In this document: piece after piece, positions 44,704 through 53,800 of the stretch
How the letters are laid out: each line of letters begins with the position of its first letter
How positions within the stretch are numbered: position 1 is the first letter of the stretch
Source: Bacteroidia bacterium
GTDB lineage: Bacteria; Bacteroidota; Bacteroidia; CAIKAF01
Direction: 5' to 3'
Assembly: GCA_030427255.1 (NCBI GenBank)
Contig: JAUHWY010000016.1
Span: 1 to 64,000, forward strand
DNA: 64,000 bases
Position numbers and translations under genes: made by a program
The notes under the pieces: model-generated
Seen by the model: only the letters and a program-made list of their open reading frames with translations
What the model was told of the DNA's origin: nothing
The model's database searches: none

Positions 44704-45626
44704 GCCTTCGAGTTTTGGGTGGAACTTCGCCACAACCAAAGCGCTCCCGGCAAGGCCGGTAGTGCCAAATTAATGGCCCACAGCCACAATGAAGCTTGGA
44801 GGCCATAATCGGCACCCAACAAGTATACCGATAGTGATCCACGGGTAAAAATTTCGGCAAAAGCCTGACTTGGGATAACGGTATTCCAAAAGAACACCAA
44901 GCTGAGCTTTGGTAGCGTGGCCCAAAGTTCCGTTTGCGGCGCAAAGGCCCAAACGCATGCCAAAAACTGTGCTGTAAATACCAGGTAGCGCAATAGGGAA
45001 AATCCCAAAGCCAGAGCCATGTGCTTGGGGCGTATTCTAAGGCTTGCCTTTACCAGCCTTTTGGCCAATTTGAGCTTAGACTGACGGAGCAAATAGCGCA
45101 GCCATACCGGCGCCAACCAGAGCGCCAAAAGCACCGGTAGCCCAAACCAAAGCACAATCCACCAAGCAAAAGGCGCGGTAAGCGCAAACGATGTGCTGGT
45201 TTGGTAGGCCAAAGCCAATCCGCCAACAAATAGGGTAGTTCCCAGTTGGGCAAAGCTACCCATGACCGATGCCATACCTGCCGACCAGCGGTAACGAGGC
45301 GGTAGACCCCAAACCCTGCCGGCAAACTCGCCAATGCGGTTGGGAGTAAATACCGACAAACTAACCCCACTCAGCAAAGGACCAATAAAGCGTGAAAAAG
45401 GAAGCGGAACTGCCGCGCCGCAAAGCATGCGCCATTTTACCAATTCCAACCACCAATTTAAGGGGCACAGCAAAAAGGCCGGTACAAGCCAAAGCGGAGA
45501 CAGGGGCCGTACGTCGCCCAAGGGACGCGTGCTTAGCATATAGACCAAATAAGCCACCGAAACCAAGGCCAAAATCCATTTGAGCCATGGCGTCCATCGG
45601 GAAAGCGTATCTTTGAAGGTCTTCAT
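44700..45626 (-). CDS. Lysylphosphatidylglycerol-synthase-type flippase-domain membrane protein
   Basis: 308 aa with about eight membrane helices. Matches the LPG synthase transmembrane (UPF0104) family: WWLELVKWRML, SGVSLSVFTPNRIGEFAGRV (the conserved TPxxxGE loop) and FWNTVIPSQAFAEIFTRGSLSV. Only the membrane half is present; the lysyl-transferase domain of MprF is missing, so lipid flipping or a glycolipid role is more likely than lipid lysylation. Its stop overlaps the start of the glycosyltransferase by 4 bp. Divergent from ruvC with 19 bp between start codons. Confidence 0.8.
   Translation of the reverse strand: MKTFKDTLSRWTPWLKWILALVSVAYLVYMLSTRPLGDVRPLSPLWLVPAFLLCPLNWWLELVKWRMLCGAAVPLPFSRFIGPLLSGVSLSVFTPNRIGEFAGRVWGLPPRYRWSAGMASVMGSFAQLGTTLFVGGLALAYQTSTSFALTAPFAWWIVLWFGLPVLLALWLAPVWLRYLLRQSKLKLAKRLVKASLRIRPKHMALALGFSLLRYLVFTAQFLACVWAFAPQTELWATLPKLSLVFFWNTVIPSQAFAEIFTRGSLSVYLLGADYGLQASLWLWAINLALPALPGALWLWRSSTQNSKA
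45608..45615 (+). promoter_or_regulatory. Putative -7 box for ruvC inside the divergent gene
   Basis: TATCTTTG fits TAnnTTTG and lies 30 bp before the ruvC ATG. It overlaps the first codons of the divergent gene. The nearest TTG is 25 bp upstream, longer than usual. Confidence 0.4.
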
Positions 45627-45645
45627 TCGACGCCTAAATTAGCCA

Positions 45646-46248
45646 ATGCCCACAGACGAAGCATACAATATCCTGGGAATTGATCCGGGAACCACCGCCT
45701 TAGGCTTTGCCATACTGCAGGTTAAGGGAAAAAAAATTGTGCACGTACACGATGTAGGTCACCTCACTTTAGACCCTAAACGCAGCCATTTTGAACGTTT
45801 GGGCGACATTCATCAATTTGTGTTGAACCAACTCTTTCAGCACAGGCCCAAGGAGTTGGCCATAGAAGCACCGTTTTTTGGCAAAAACGTCCAGAGCATG
45901 CTCAAGCTGGGGCGTGCCCAAGGCGTTGTTATTGCCACCGCCATGAGCCAAGGCATGTCTGTTGCAGAATATGCTCCCCGCGAAATCAAACAAGCCCTCA
46001 CCGGCCGAGGCAACAGCAGCAAAGAGCAAGTGGCAGCCATGGCCCGTAGCATATGCGGCCCCCTTCCTGAAGCACTCAGCGCCGACGCCACCGATGCCCT
46101 CGGCGTGGCCATTTGCCACTTTTTCAGGCTCGGCAACGCCACCCAACGCCCCAACGCAAATGCAAGTCTTCGACAAATGGGCGGTTCAGCAAAAGGAAAG
46201 AACCAATGGTCCGATTTCCTCAAAGCCAACCCGGACCGTTTAAAATGA
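45646..46248 (+). CDS. ruvC: Holliday junction resolvase RuvC
   Basis: 200 aa. The RNase H-like catalytic set is complete: Asp13 (GIDPGTTALG), Glu74 (LAIEAPFFGKN), Asp147 and Asp150 (SADATDALGVAICH). The dimer-interface helix VQSMLKLGRAQGVVI and EYAPREIKQALTGRGNSSKEQV are typical. It cuts four-way junctions late in recombination. A C-terminal tail of about 35 residues (NATQRPNANASLRQMGG) goes beyond the core fold. Palindromic element C starts at the base after its stop codon. Confidence 0.95.
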   Translation: MPTDEAYNILGIDPGTTALGFAILQVKGKKIVHVHDVGHLTLDPKRSHFERLGDIHQFVLNQLFQHRPKELAIEAPFFGKNVQSMLKLGRAQGVVIATAMSQGMSVAEYAPREIKQALTGRGNSSKEQVAAMARSICGPLPEALSADATDALGVAICHFFRLGNATQRPNANASLRQMGGSAKGKNQWSDFLKANPDRLK

Positions 46249-46396
46249 GGGGCGCCATTTCCGGCCCTCCCTCCAAGTCCTCAAATCCAAAGCACGCAGC
46301 GCTAGGCGGTGCGGGGGCTTCCACAAAGTTTCAGCCTCCACCCGCCAAGCGCTGCGGCTTTCCATTTTCCGGGCTTTCCGTGCCGGTCCGGGGCGC
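46249..46396 (+). repeat. Nested palindromic intergenic element, copy C
   Basis: Starts directly after the ruvC stop. Begins GGGGCGCCATTTCCGGCCC and ends GTGCCGGTCCGGGGCGC, matching copies A and B. CGCAGCGCTAGGCGG pairs with CCGCCAAGCGCTGCG around a core with GGGGGCTTCC and CAGCCTCCACC. Confidence 0.8.
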
Positions 46397-46493
46397 GTAT
46401 TTCTTCCAAAACAAAAACCATGCAAAACCATGCTTGTTATCTCCTTGAACTATGGGTCAGAAGATGTTTACCGACAAATCCCCTTTTTTGTAA

Positions 46494-46524
46494 TTGTTAA
46501 GGCCATACATTCCTTTTAACTTTG
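46494..46524 (+). promoter_or_regulatory. Promoter TTG-N20-TAACTTTG
   Basis: TTG at 46494-46496 and TAACTTTG at 46517-46524 match the consensus with a 20-bp spacer. RNA would start near 46530, 16 nt before the ATG at 46546. Confidence 0.7.
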
Positions 46525-46545
46525 ATTAAGAAATTTGCAGAAGTC

Positions 46546-46959
46546 ATGGAACAATGGATTTTTTACTTGCTGATTGCCGTTTTAGGTATTGCCAGCAGTG
46601 CATATAAAGAGTGGAACAAAAGCCAACAAAAAAAGAACTCCAATGCCCCCCAAGGGCAAAAGACGGCCAGACAACGCGCCGAAGAACTGCTCAAGGAGGC
46701 GCGCGAAATGGCCCAACGCAACCAAGAGCAAGGGCGAAATGCACAGCCTAAGGCTCCCGAAGGCTCTCTGGAAACGCTGTGGAGTGAAGAGTACGAGGGT
46801 TTTGAACAAAGCATGCCCGGGCAAACCATCCAACCGGCAAAAGTGGACCCAATACCCGACAACTCGTTGAAAACAGAAGAAAATGGCATAAATTTTAATG
46901 CGGATGAAGCTAGGAAAGCTATTATTTATCAGGCTATTATGGAAAGGCCATACGCTTGA
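46546..46959 (+). CDS. Membrane-anchored hypothetical protein, 137 aa
   Basis: Starts at the ATG at 46546 (MEQWIFYLLIAVLGIASSAYKEW); an upstream TTG in frame falls inside the promoter box and is rejected. One N-terminal membrane helix (residues 4-19) is followed by a charged, mostly helical or disordered tail (TARQRAEELLKEAREMAQRNQEQG). The C-terminus NFNADEARKAIIYQAIMERPYA is well formed and resembles the ending of other small Bacteroidota proteins where a helix binds a partner. It is probably cytoplasm-facing. Function unknown. It precedes the TonB-receptor operon but has a separate promoter between them. Confidence 0.7.
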   Translation: MEQWIFYLLIAVLGIASSAYKEWNKSQQKKNSNAPQGQKTARQRAEELLKEAREMAQRNQEQGRNAQPKAPEGSLETLWSEEYEGFEQSMPGQTIQPAKVDPIPDNSLKTEENGINFNADEARKAIIYQAIMERPYA

Positions 46960-46995
46960 TGGTGCTTTTTGCAAGCAACCATATGATGCTCTTGC

Positions 46996-47025
46996 TTGTT
47001 AAAACACCTTAAATATCTACTTTTA
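46996..47025 (+). promoter_or_regulatory. Promoter TTG-N19-TACTTTTA
   Basis: TTG at 46996-46998 and TACTTTTA at 47018-47025 with a 19-bp spacer; one mismatch at the last base. Drives the TonB-receptor operon; leader about 45 nt. Confidence 0.55.
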
Positions 47026-47074
47026 CGAATTCAAAATTAACGGTAGCATCATACACCCTTAAATCCTCACGGAT

Positions 47075-50000
47075 ATGATGAAGAAGATACTAAACTTAGC
47101 AATGGCACTCTTGGTTTTGCACGGCAGCCTACTCGCACAGGGTGCAATGGGCGAACTCAAGGGAACCGTCACCGACGACAAAGGAGAACCGGTGCCCTTT
47201 GCTAACGTGGTGCTTATGAAAGACGGCGTTCAGGTACGCGGAGAAAGCACCAATTTCGAAGGTCAATATTGGATGAAAGCCGTGCCGGCAGGAGATTATG
47301 AGCTCTTAATTACTTCCGTTGGATTGGCCAAACAAAAGAGAGTAATTAGAGTTGAATCCGGTGGTAATATCACCTTCGTAAATGCTCAATTGAAACAGGA
47401 GTCGGTTTTGATTGGAGAGTTCGATGTCATAGTTGACCTCGATCCTCTAATTAAGAAGGACGAAACCATGGTGCGTACCACCATTTCTCGTGAGGATATT
47501 CTTAAGCTGCCCAGCCGGAGTCCTTTGTCTGCGGTAACCACCGTTGGTGGTGTGTTTAGCCGCGATGGCGAGGTTGGCAATATCCGCGGTGCCCGTTCCG
47601 GTGCAACCGTGTTTATTGACGGAGTAAAAATTCGTGGTGGTTCCGGCTCGCTTCCTCAGCAAGCAGTCGAAGAAACACAAGTGATTTTGGGTGGTGTACC
47701 CGCCATGTATGGCGATGCCACAGGAGGTATCATTTTGCTTACTACACGCGGTATTTCTCCCAAATGGTTCGGAAACATCGAAGGCCGTACCTCTAAATTT
47801 TTAGACAACTGGGACGATGCCCTGTTTAGCGCTGCGGTTGGTGGTCCACTAATCAAGCGCACCGCCCCCGGTACCAACAATAAAGTGCCTATGGTAGGCT
47901 TTTTAGGTACCGTAGAGGGTAATTACCGCGGCGACCCGGCTCCGGTTTCCGGAGATATCTGGAGGGTGCGTGAGGATGTGTTGCGCGACCTGCGTGAAAA
48001 CCCCATCCGCCTTTCCGAAACCGGAACAGGTAGTAGGCTCAATGCAGAATACCTGCGTAGGGATGCCTTCGAAACCATTCCACAGCGTCTCAACGTAGCC
48101 AGCTCCACACTGAACTTCCAAGCTAAATTTGATGTGCTTGCCAGCGATTATACTACCATTTCTGCCGGTGGTTTCGTGAACTTATCCCGCCAACGCGGTG
48201 GCCGAGACGGTACTACCTACAACTATTCCTTGTTTAACTGGGAAAACAACGCCGAGTCTACAAACTTCACCTGGAATGTTTGGGGACGTGTGGTACACCG
48301 ATTCAAAGACGAAGCACCCGACTCTACTAAGAAAGGTGGCCTGAGAAATGCCGTTGTTTCTTTGCAAGTCGATTACCTCAAAGGTCTTGGATCTACCCAA
48401 GATGCCACGCATAAAGACAACTTCTTCAATTACGGTTACGTAGGTCGTTTCGACATCCTTCGCCGTCCGGTGTATCCAAGCTTTGGTTTGGATCCCAAAA
48501 CCAATATGTCCGGATGGTTGTATGGTGGTATGCAAGATACCTTGGTTACTTTCCAACCCGGGGATATGAATCCTACTTCCTCTGCCATTACCAACCAGTA
48601 CTTTACTTTGTTCGACGACCCCATCGGAGTATACGATCAATTGCCCAACATCATCAACGGTGGTGGTTTGCTTAACGGTCAAAACCCTCGCTCGGTATAC
48701 AATTTGTGGTCTCATCCCGGTACTCAGTTCAATGGCTATTCTTTGAGCGACAACAACCAATTCCGTGTGGTGGGTCAAGGTTCCGCCAGCATTGGCGACC
48801 ACGACTTTCAAATTGGATTTGAGTTTGAGCAACGCAACGACGCCTTCTATAACTTAGCTCCTGTAGGACTTTGGAGAACAGGTTGGCAGTTGGCCAATGC
48901 CCACTTGGGTGTAATCGACACTTCTGCTCCCATGCCTGTTTACGATCCCGAAACCGGCGTTTTCCAAGATACCATCAACTACCCTGCACTTTATCGGGAA
49001 GACGAAGAGCGCACGGCTGAAACCGGTTATAAATTTGGCGTTGGTCAGTCCTTCTTTGACTGGAACCTGCGTCGTAGCCTAGGTTTGTCTGAAGATGGTT
49101 TGGAAACCGTAGATGTGGACGCATTGGATCCGGATCAACTTGACATCAGCATGTTCAGCGCCAATGAATTGTTGAACCAAGGAAACAACTTAGTTACCTA
49201 TTACGGTTACGATGTGTACGGAAACCGTTCCACCGGAAACATCACTTTCGACGACTTCTTCACCGCCCGCGATGAGTTTGGCAACTTTACCCGACCCATC
49301 GGAAGTTTCCAGCCGATCTATTTGGCCGGTTACATTCAAGACAAATTCTCCTTTAAAGACATCATCTTTAACGTAGGGGTGCGTATCGACCGATTCGATG
49401 CCAACCAGCAAGTATTGAGTGATCCTTACTCATTGTATCAAACCCGCAGTGCCGGTGAGGTTTCAGACTTGGGGGGCAACAGCGTTACCCACCCGGGCAA
49501 CATCGGAAACGATTATGTGGTGTACGTAAACGACCGGAACAACCCAACCGATATCTTGGGTTACCGAAATGGCAACGTATGGTACAATGCCGAAGGTCAG
49601 GTAATTAATGACCCGGCCTTGCTCCGCACCGCCAACGGTAGGGTTCAGCCTTTAATGGTTAACCCCGACGACGATGTACAAAGCCAAGGCTTTACGCCAA
49701 GCGGAGCTTTTGAAGACTACACCCCTCAGGTGAACGTTATGCCTCGGGTATCTTTCAGCTTCCCCATCTCAGACAACGTTGGCTTTACCGCTTACTACGA
49801 TGTGCTTACACAACGTCCATCCGGTGCGGTGCGCTTAAATCCTTTGGATTATTTCTTCTGGGATAATGCAGCCTACAACAACTTTGGCACCTTCTTCAAC
49901 AATCCAAGCCTGCGTCCGGAGCGAACTACCGACTTCTCGCTTGGTTTCCGTCAAAAGTTAACCGAAAACTCAGCTTTGAAAATCTCGGCCTTTTATCGTG

Positions 50001-50839
50001 AGCTTCGCGATATGATTGCCTTGGTGCGCATCAACGAGGCCTTCCCTCGTTCGTATGGAAGCTGGGACAACATTGACTTTGGTACCGTTAAGGGCATTAC
50101 CTTTGAATACGAAACACGCCAGATTGGTAATATGAAAATGACCGCTACCTATACTCTTCAGTTTGCTGATGGTACAGGTTCTGACAATACCAGCCAGTTA
50201 AACCTGGTAAACTCAGGTCAGCCCAACTTGCGTACTACAGTGCCTACCAACTACGACCGTAGGCACTTGTTCACAGCCTTCTTGATTTACCGTTTTGGCG
50301 GTGACGGGAATGGCGGAAGAGGCCACAAGTACAATGGCCCGGCAGCGCTTAAGCCACTGTTGCAAAACTTTGGCTGGAGTGCCACCCTTCGTGGAGGATC
50401 CGGAGTACCTTACAGTGGACAAAGCAACGTAACCGGAACCCAATTGTTGGGTGGTGGTGGACAGCCTTCCTTGGAAGGATCCATCAACGGAAACCGCTTG
50501 CCTTGGGAGTTCAACATCGACCTAATGGTGGACAAAGACATCAACATCTTCTGGGGTAAGAAAAAAGACGGCGGCGACAACGACAACCGCAAGAAGTCTA
50601 CCTTGAACATTTACTTGCAGGTATTGAATGTATTTGATATTCAAAACACCATTGCAGTATATGCTGCTACCGGAAACCCCGACGATGATGGCTACCTAAC
50701 TGCACCTCAGTTCCAGCCCTTCATCAACGGTCAAATTGACCCGCTCGCTTTCCAAGACATGTATTCCTTGAAGGTGAATGACCCACGCAACTTGAGTCTA
50801 CCTCGCAGAATTCGCCTGGGTGCTATACTATCCTTTTAA
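47075..50839 (+). CDS. TonB-dependent receptor with carboxypeptidase-regulatory-like N-terminus
   Basis: 1254 aa. Signal peptide to about residue 22 (SLLAQ). Residues 25-110 form a carboxypeptidase-regulatory-like sandwich (GELKGTVTDDKGEPVPFANVVL, GESTNFEGQYWMKAVPAGDYEL). Residues 125-230 are the plug (ILKLPSRSPLSAVTTVGGV, GNIRGARSGATVFIDGVKIRG, VPAMYGDATGGIILLTTRG). The rest is a 22-strand barrel ending on an aromatic-type strand (RNLSLPRRIRLGAILSF, final Phe). It is longer than a siderophore receptor, as in receptors for large or polymer substrates. No SusD partner follows; instead a large secreted protein and a PorV-like barrel do, in the same direction. Confidence 0.9.
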   Translation: MMKKILNLAMALLVLHGSLLAQGAMGELKGTVTDDKGEPVPFANVVLMKDGVQVRGESTNFEGQYWMKAVPAGDYELLITSVGLAKQKRVIRVESGGNITFVNAQLKQESVLIGEFDVIVDLDPLIKKDETMVRTTISREDILKLPSRSPLSAVTTVGGVFSRDGEVGNIRGARSGATVFIDGVKIRGGSGSLPQQAVEETQVILGGVPAMYGDATGGIILLTTRGISPKWFGNIEGRTSKFLDNWDDALFSAAVGGPLIKRTAPGTNNKVPMVGFLGTVEGNYRGDPAPVSGDIWRVREDVLRDLRENPIRLSETGTGSRLNAEYLRRDAFETIPQRLNVASSTLNFQAKFDVLASDYTTISAGGFVNLSRQRGGRDGTTYNYSLFNWENNAESTNFTWNVWGRVVHRFKDEAPDSTKKGGLRNAVVSLQVDYLKGLGSTQDATHKDNFFNYGYVGRFDILRRPVYPSFGLDPKTNMSGWLYGGMQDTLVTFQPGDMNPTSSAITNQYFTLFDDPIGVYDQLPNIINGGGLLNGQNPRSVYNLWSHPGTQFNGYSLSDNNQFRVVGQGSASIGDHDFQIGFEFEQRNDAFYNLAPVGLWRTGWQLANAHLGVIDTSAPMPVYDPETGVFQDTINYPALYREDEERTAETGYKFGVGQSFFDWNLRRSLGLSEDGLETVDVDALDPDQLDISMFSANELLNQGNNLVTYYGYDVYGNRSTGNITFDDFFTARDEFGNFTRPIGSFQPIYLAGYIQDKFSFKDIIFNVGVRIDRFDANQQVLSDPYSLYQTRSAGEVSDLGGNSVTHPGNIGNDYVVYVNDRNNPTDILGYRNGNVWYNAEGQVINDPALLRTANGRVQPLMVNPDDDVQSQGFTPSGAFEDYTPQVNVMPRVSFSFPISDNVGFTAYYDVLTQRPSGAVRLNPLDYFFWDNAAYNNFGTFFNNPSLRPERTTDFSLGFRQKLTENSALKISAFYRELRDMIALVRINEAFPRSYGSWDNIDFGTVKGITFEYETRQIGNMKMTATYTLQFADGTGSDNTSQLNLVNSGQPNLRTTVPTNYDRRHLFTAFLIYRFGGDGNGGRGHKYNGPAALKPLLQNFGWSATLRGGSGVPYSGQSNVTGTQLLGGGGQPSLEGSINGNRLPWEFNIDLMVDKDINIFWGKKKDGGDNDNRKKSTLNIYLQVLNVFDIQNTIAVYAATGNPDDDGYLTAPQFQPFINGQIDPLAFQDMYSLKVNDPRNLSLPRRIRLGAILSF

Positions 50840-50881
50840 TTGACACAAACGTTCCTAACGACTACCGAAGCAACAAGACAT

Positions 50882-53800
50882 ATGAAGCAGTTCCGAATGT
50901 ATCTGGTCTTTGCGGTCATGCTTACCGCCAGCCAAACCGGTTACGCCTACAAAAGAGGCGGAGATAAATCGGGTGGTTCAGGCACCAATCCCGATAAAGC
51001 CTTGGCAGCAGATTGTTTGCCTCCATCTACTTCAGCCGAATTGAATGTAAACAACGTACGTGCGTTGATTCACTCTGGCGGCGATATGTGGTGGGACTTG
51101 ATTGCCAACGCCCGTTATGAGGTTCCCCAAGGTTCCGGGAGACACTCCTTGTATGTGGGTACCCTCTGGATTGGAGGTCGCGATCAAAACACCCAAACGC
51201 TAAAATTGGCGGCCCAACGTTACCGCAGCAGTGGGGTTGACTACTTCACAGGACCCTTAGATCGTCTAGGTACTGCCGAAGTTGATCCGGAAACCTGCGA
51301 TTTGTACGACCAAATTTGGGCCATTACGCGTCAAGAAGTAGAGCAATTCCGTCTGTGTAATTGTATCGCTCCCGATGATCCCAGTTGCGATGGATATACC
51401 GTTCCGGAATCCATCCGTGAGTGGCCCGGAAACCCTATCGTTCAAGCCAATGGGCAACATTTGGATATGCAGCCTCTTTTGGCGCCCTTCTTCGATGCCA
51501 ACGACGATGGTGTATACCGCTGGGAAGATTGTGATTACCCCTTCTATGATCTAGACAACAACATCGATTGTGCATCGGATCGTTCCGCCTTTGTTTATGG
51601 TGACTTTACCCTCTGGTGGGTATTTAACGATAAAGGAAACATTCATGGAGAGTCTCAAGGCGATCCCATTGGTATGGAAATCCGGGCACAAGCCTTTGGT
51701 TTTAATACCAACGATGAGATCAACAACATGACCTTCTACAACTACGAGCTTATCAATAGGGGAACTACCACCTTGGCAGAATGCTATTTTGGTGTGAACA
51801 CCGATGCAGATATTGGTGGCGCCATTGACGACTACACCGGTTGTGATGTACAGCGTGGTTTTGGCTTTATGTATAATGGCGACGCCTTTGACGATAACTT
51901 TTCCGGTCAATTGGGCTATGGAGAAAACCCTCCTGCCATCGGAATTGACTTTTTCGAAGGTCCTTACCTTGACTCCAATGGAATTGCTGAAACCTTTTCT
52001 CCTTTGGATATTTCCAACCTTCGCGATACCAGCCGGTGGAGTGGTGCTTTTGGTATCAACGGCTTAGGCTTTGACGATACCATTGCAGATAACGAGCGTT
52101 TCGGAATGCGCCGCTTTGTATATTACAACAACCCGGGAACCGGTCCTACTGCCGACCCAAGCACAGCGCCCGGTTACTACAACTATTTGAGAGGTATTTG
52201 GCTTGACAATACCCGTATGGTTTACGGTGGTGACGGATACCCTGCTCCGGGTAACGGTTCTACCAATATCGTAGCCGACTTTATGTTCCCTGGCGATTCG
52301 GACCCCCTCAACTGGGGAACCAAGGGAATTGACCCCGGCTTTGACTGGCGTGAGCAAAATACGGGCGCTGCCCCCAACACACCCGGCGACCGTCGTTTTG
52401 TACAATCCGCAGGACCGTTTACCTTACGTCCCGGCTATGTGAACGACATTACCACCGGAGTAGTTTGGGCACGTACCGCTAGTGGTGATCCCTTTGAATC
52501 TGTAATTCGAGTGTTACGGGCCGACCAAAAAGCTCAATCCCTGTTCGAGAACTGTTTCCGTGTATTGAACGGACCTGACGCCCCGGACTTAAACATTCAA
52601 GAGCTCGATCGGGAACTTATTTTGTATTTGACCAACCGTCCTACCAGCAACAACTATTTGGAAGAGTACGAAGAGCTCAACTATTTCATCCCTGAGTTCT
52701 CCTTGAATACGACTACGGAAACGCGAGATACCGTAATCTTTGTTCCTGCTTGGACCCGAATCGATACTACCTCGAGCGGAGACACCATGTACGTTTATGG
52801 ACAGCAATTTATCAATGGCAATACTGCCGATTCCACCTTGGTATTCTTCGATACCACAAACACTCCCATTGATTCTTTGTACGGATTCTTCTCAAATCCT
52901 AGCCAGCCGGTATTGACTACCATTAACCTGGGAACTACCACTGACTCGACGATATACGATCGAATGATTCGTTTCCAAGGGTACATGATTTATCAGCTCC
53001 GTGATGAGACGGTTACAGCTACCGATATCTTTGGAGAAGATGGCAATAGTGTGGCTCGACTGGTAGCTCAGTGCGACATCCGCGATTTTGATGAAGTAGG
53101 AAACCCAATAGGAACCATTACCAATTTTGAATTCGATGAAGACCTTGGTTTCTCTGTTCCTAAAGTAATGGTGAATGGTGCCAACGAAGGTATTGTACAC
53201 TCTTTCCGAATAACCGAAGACCAATTTGCTTTGGAAGACAAGCGTTTGGTTAACCACAAGACCTATTACTTTATGGCCTTGGCCTATGGCTACAACAACT
53301 TTAAGAATTTCGATCCTGATGACCCAAACCAGCTGGATGGTCAAAAGGAGCCTTTTTTCTTGGGTCGTCGTAACATACGCGCCTATTCTGCCATTCCACA
53401 CATTCCTGCTCCGGAACTCAATGGAACCCTGTTGAACTCCTTGTACGGAAGTGGTCCTCAGATTACCCGGATTGAAGGATATGGAAATGGAGGAAACAAT
53501 GTGCGTTTGACCAAAGAAACCGAAGACCGAATCTTGAACTCTCCGGAAAATCGAGCAGATACCTTGGTTTACGAACTTGGCTTTGGTCCTGTAAACATTA
53601 AGGTGATTGACCCGCTTAAGGTGCGTGGAGGATCTTACCAACTTAAAATTTCGGATCCCAATCCATCTCCTGACGGTACCTTGAGCCCTGAAGCTCGTTG
53701 GGTGCTCCTTGAACCGGGAAGCCCGGCAGGAGACACGGTAGCCGTTTCCGAAAAGGATTTGTCTACTTCTTACGAGCAAATCATGTTCGACCGAAGGGAC

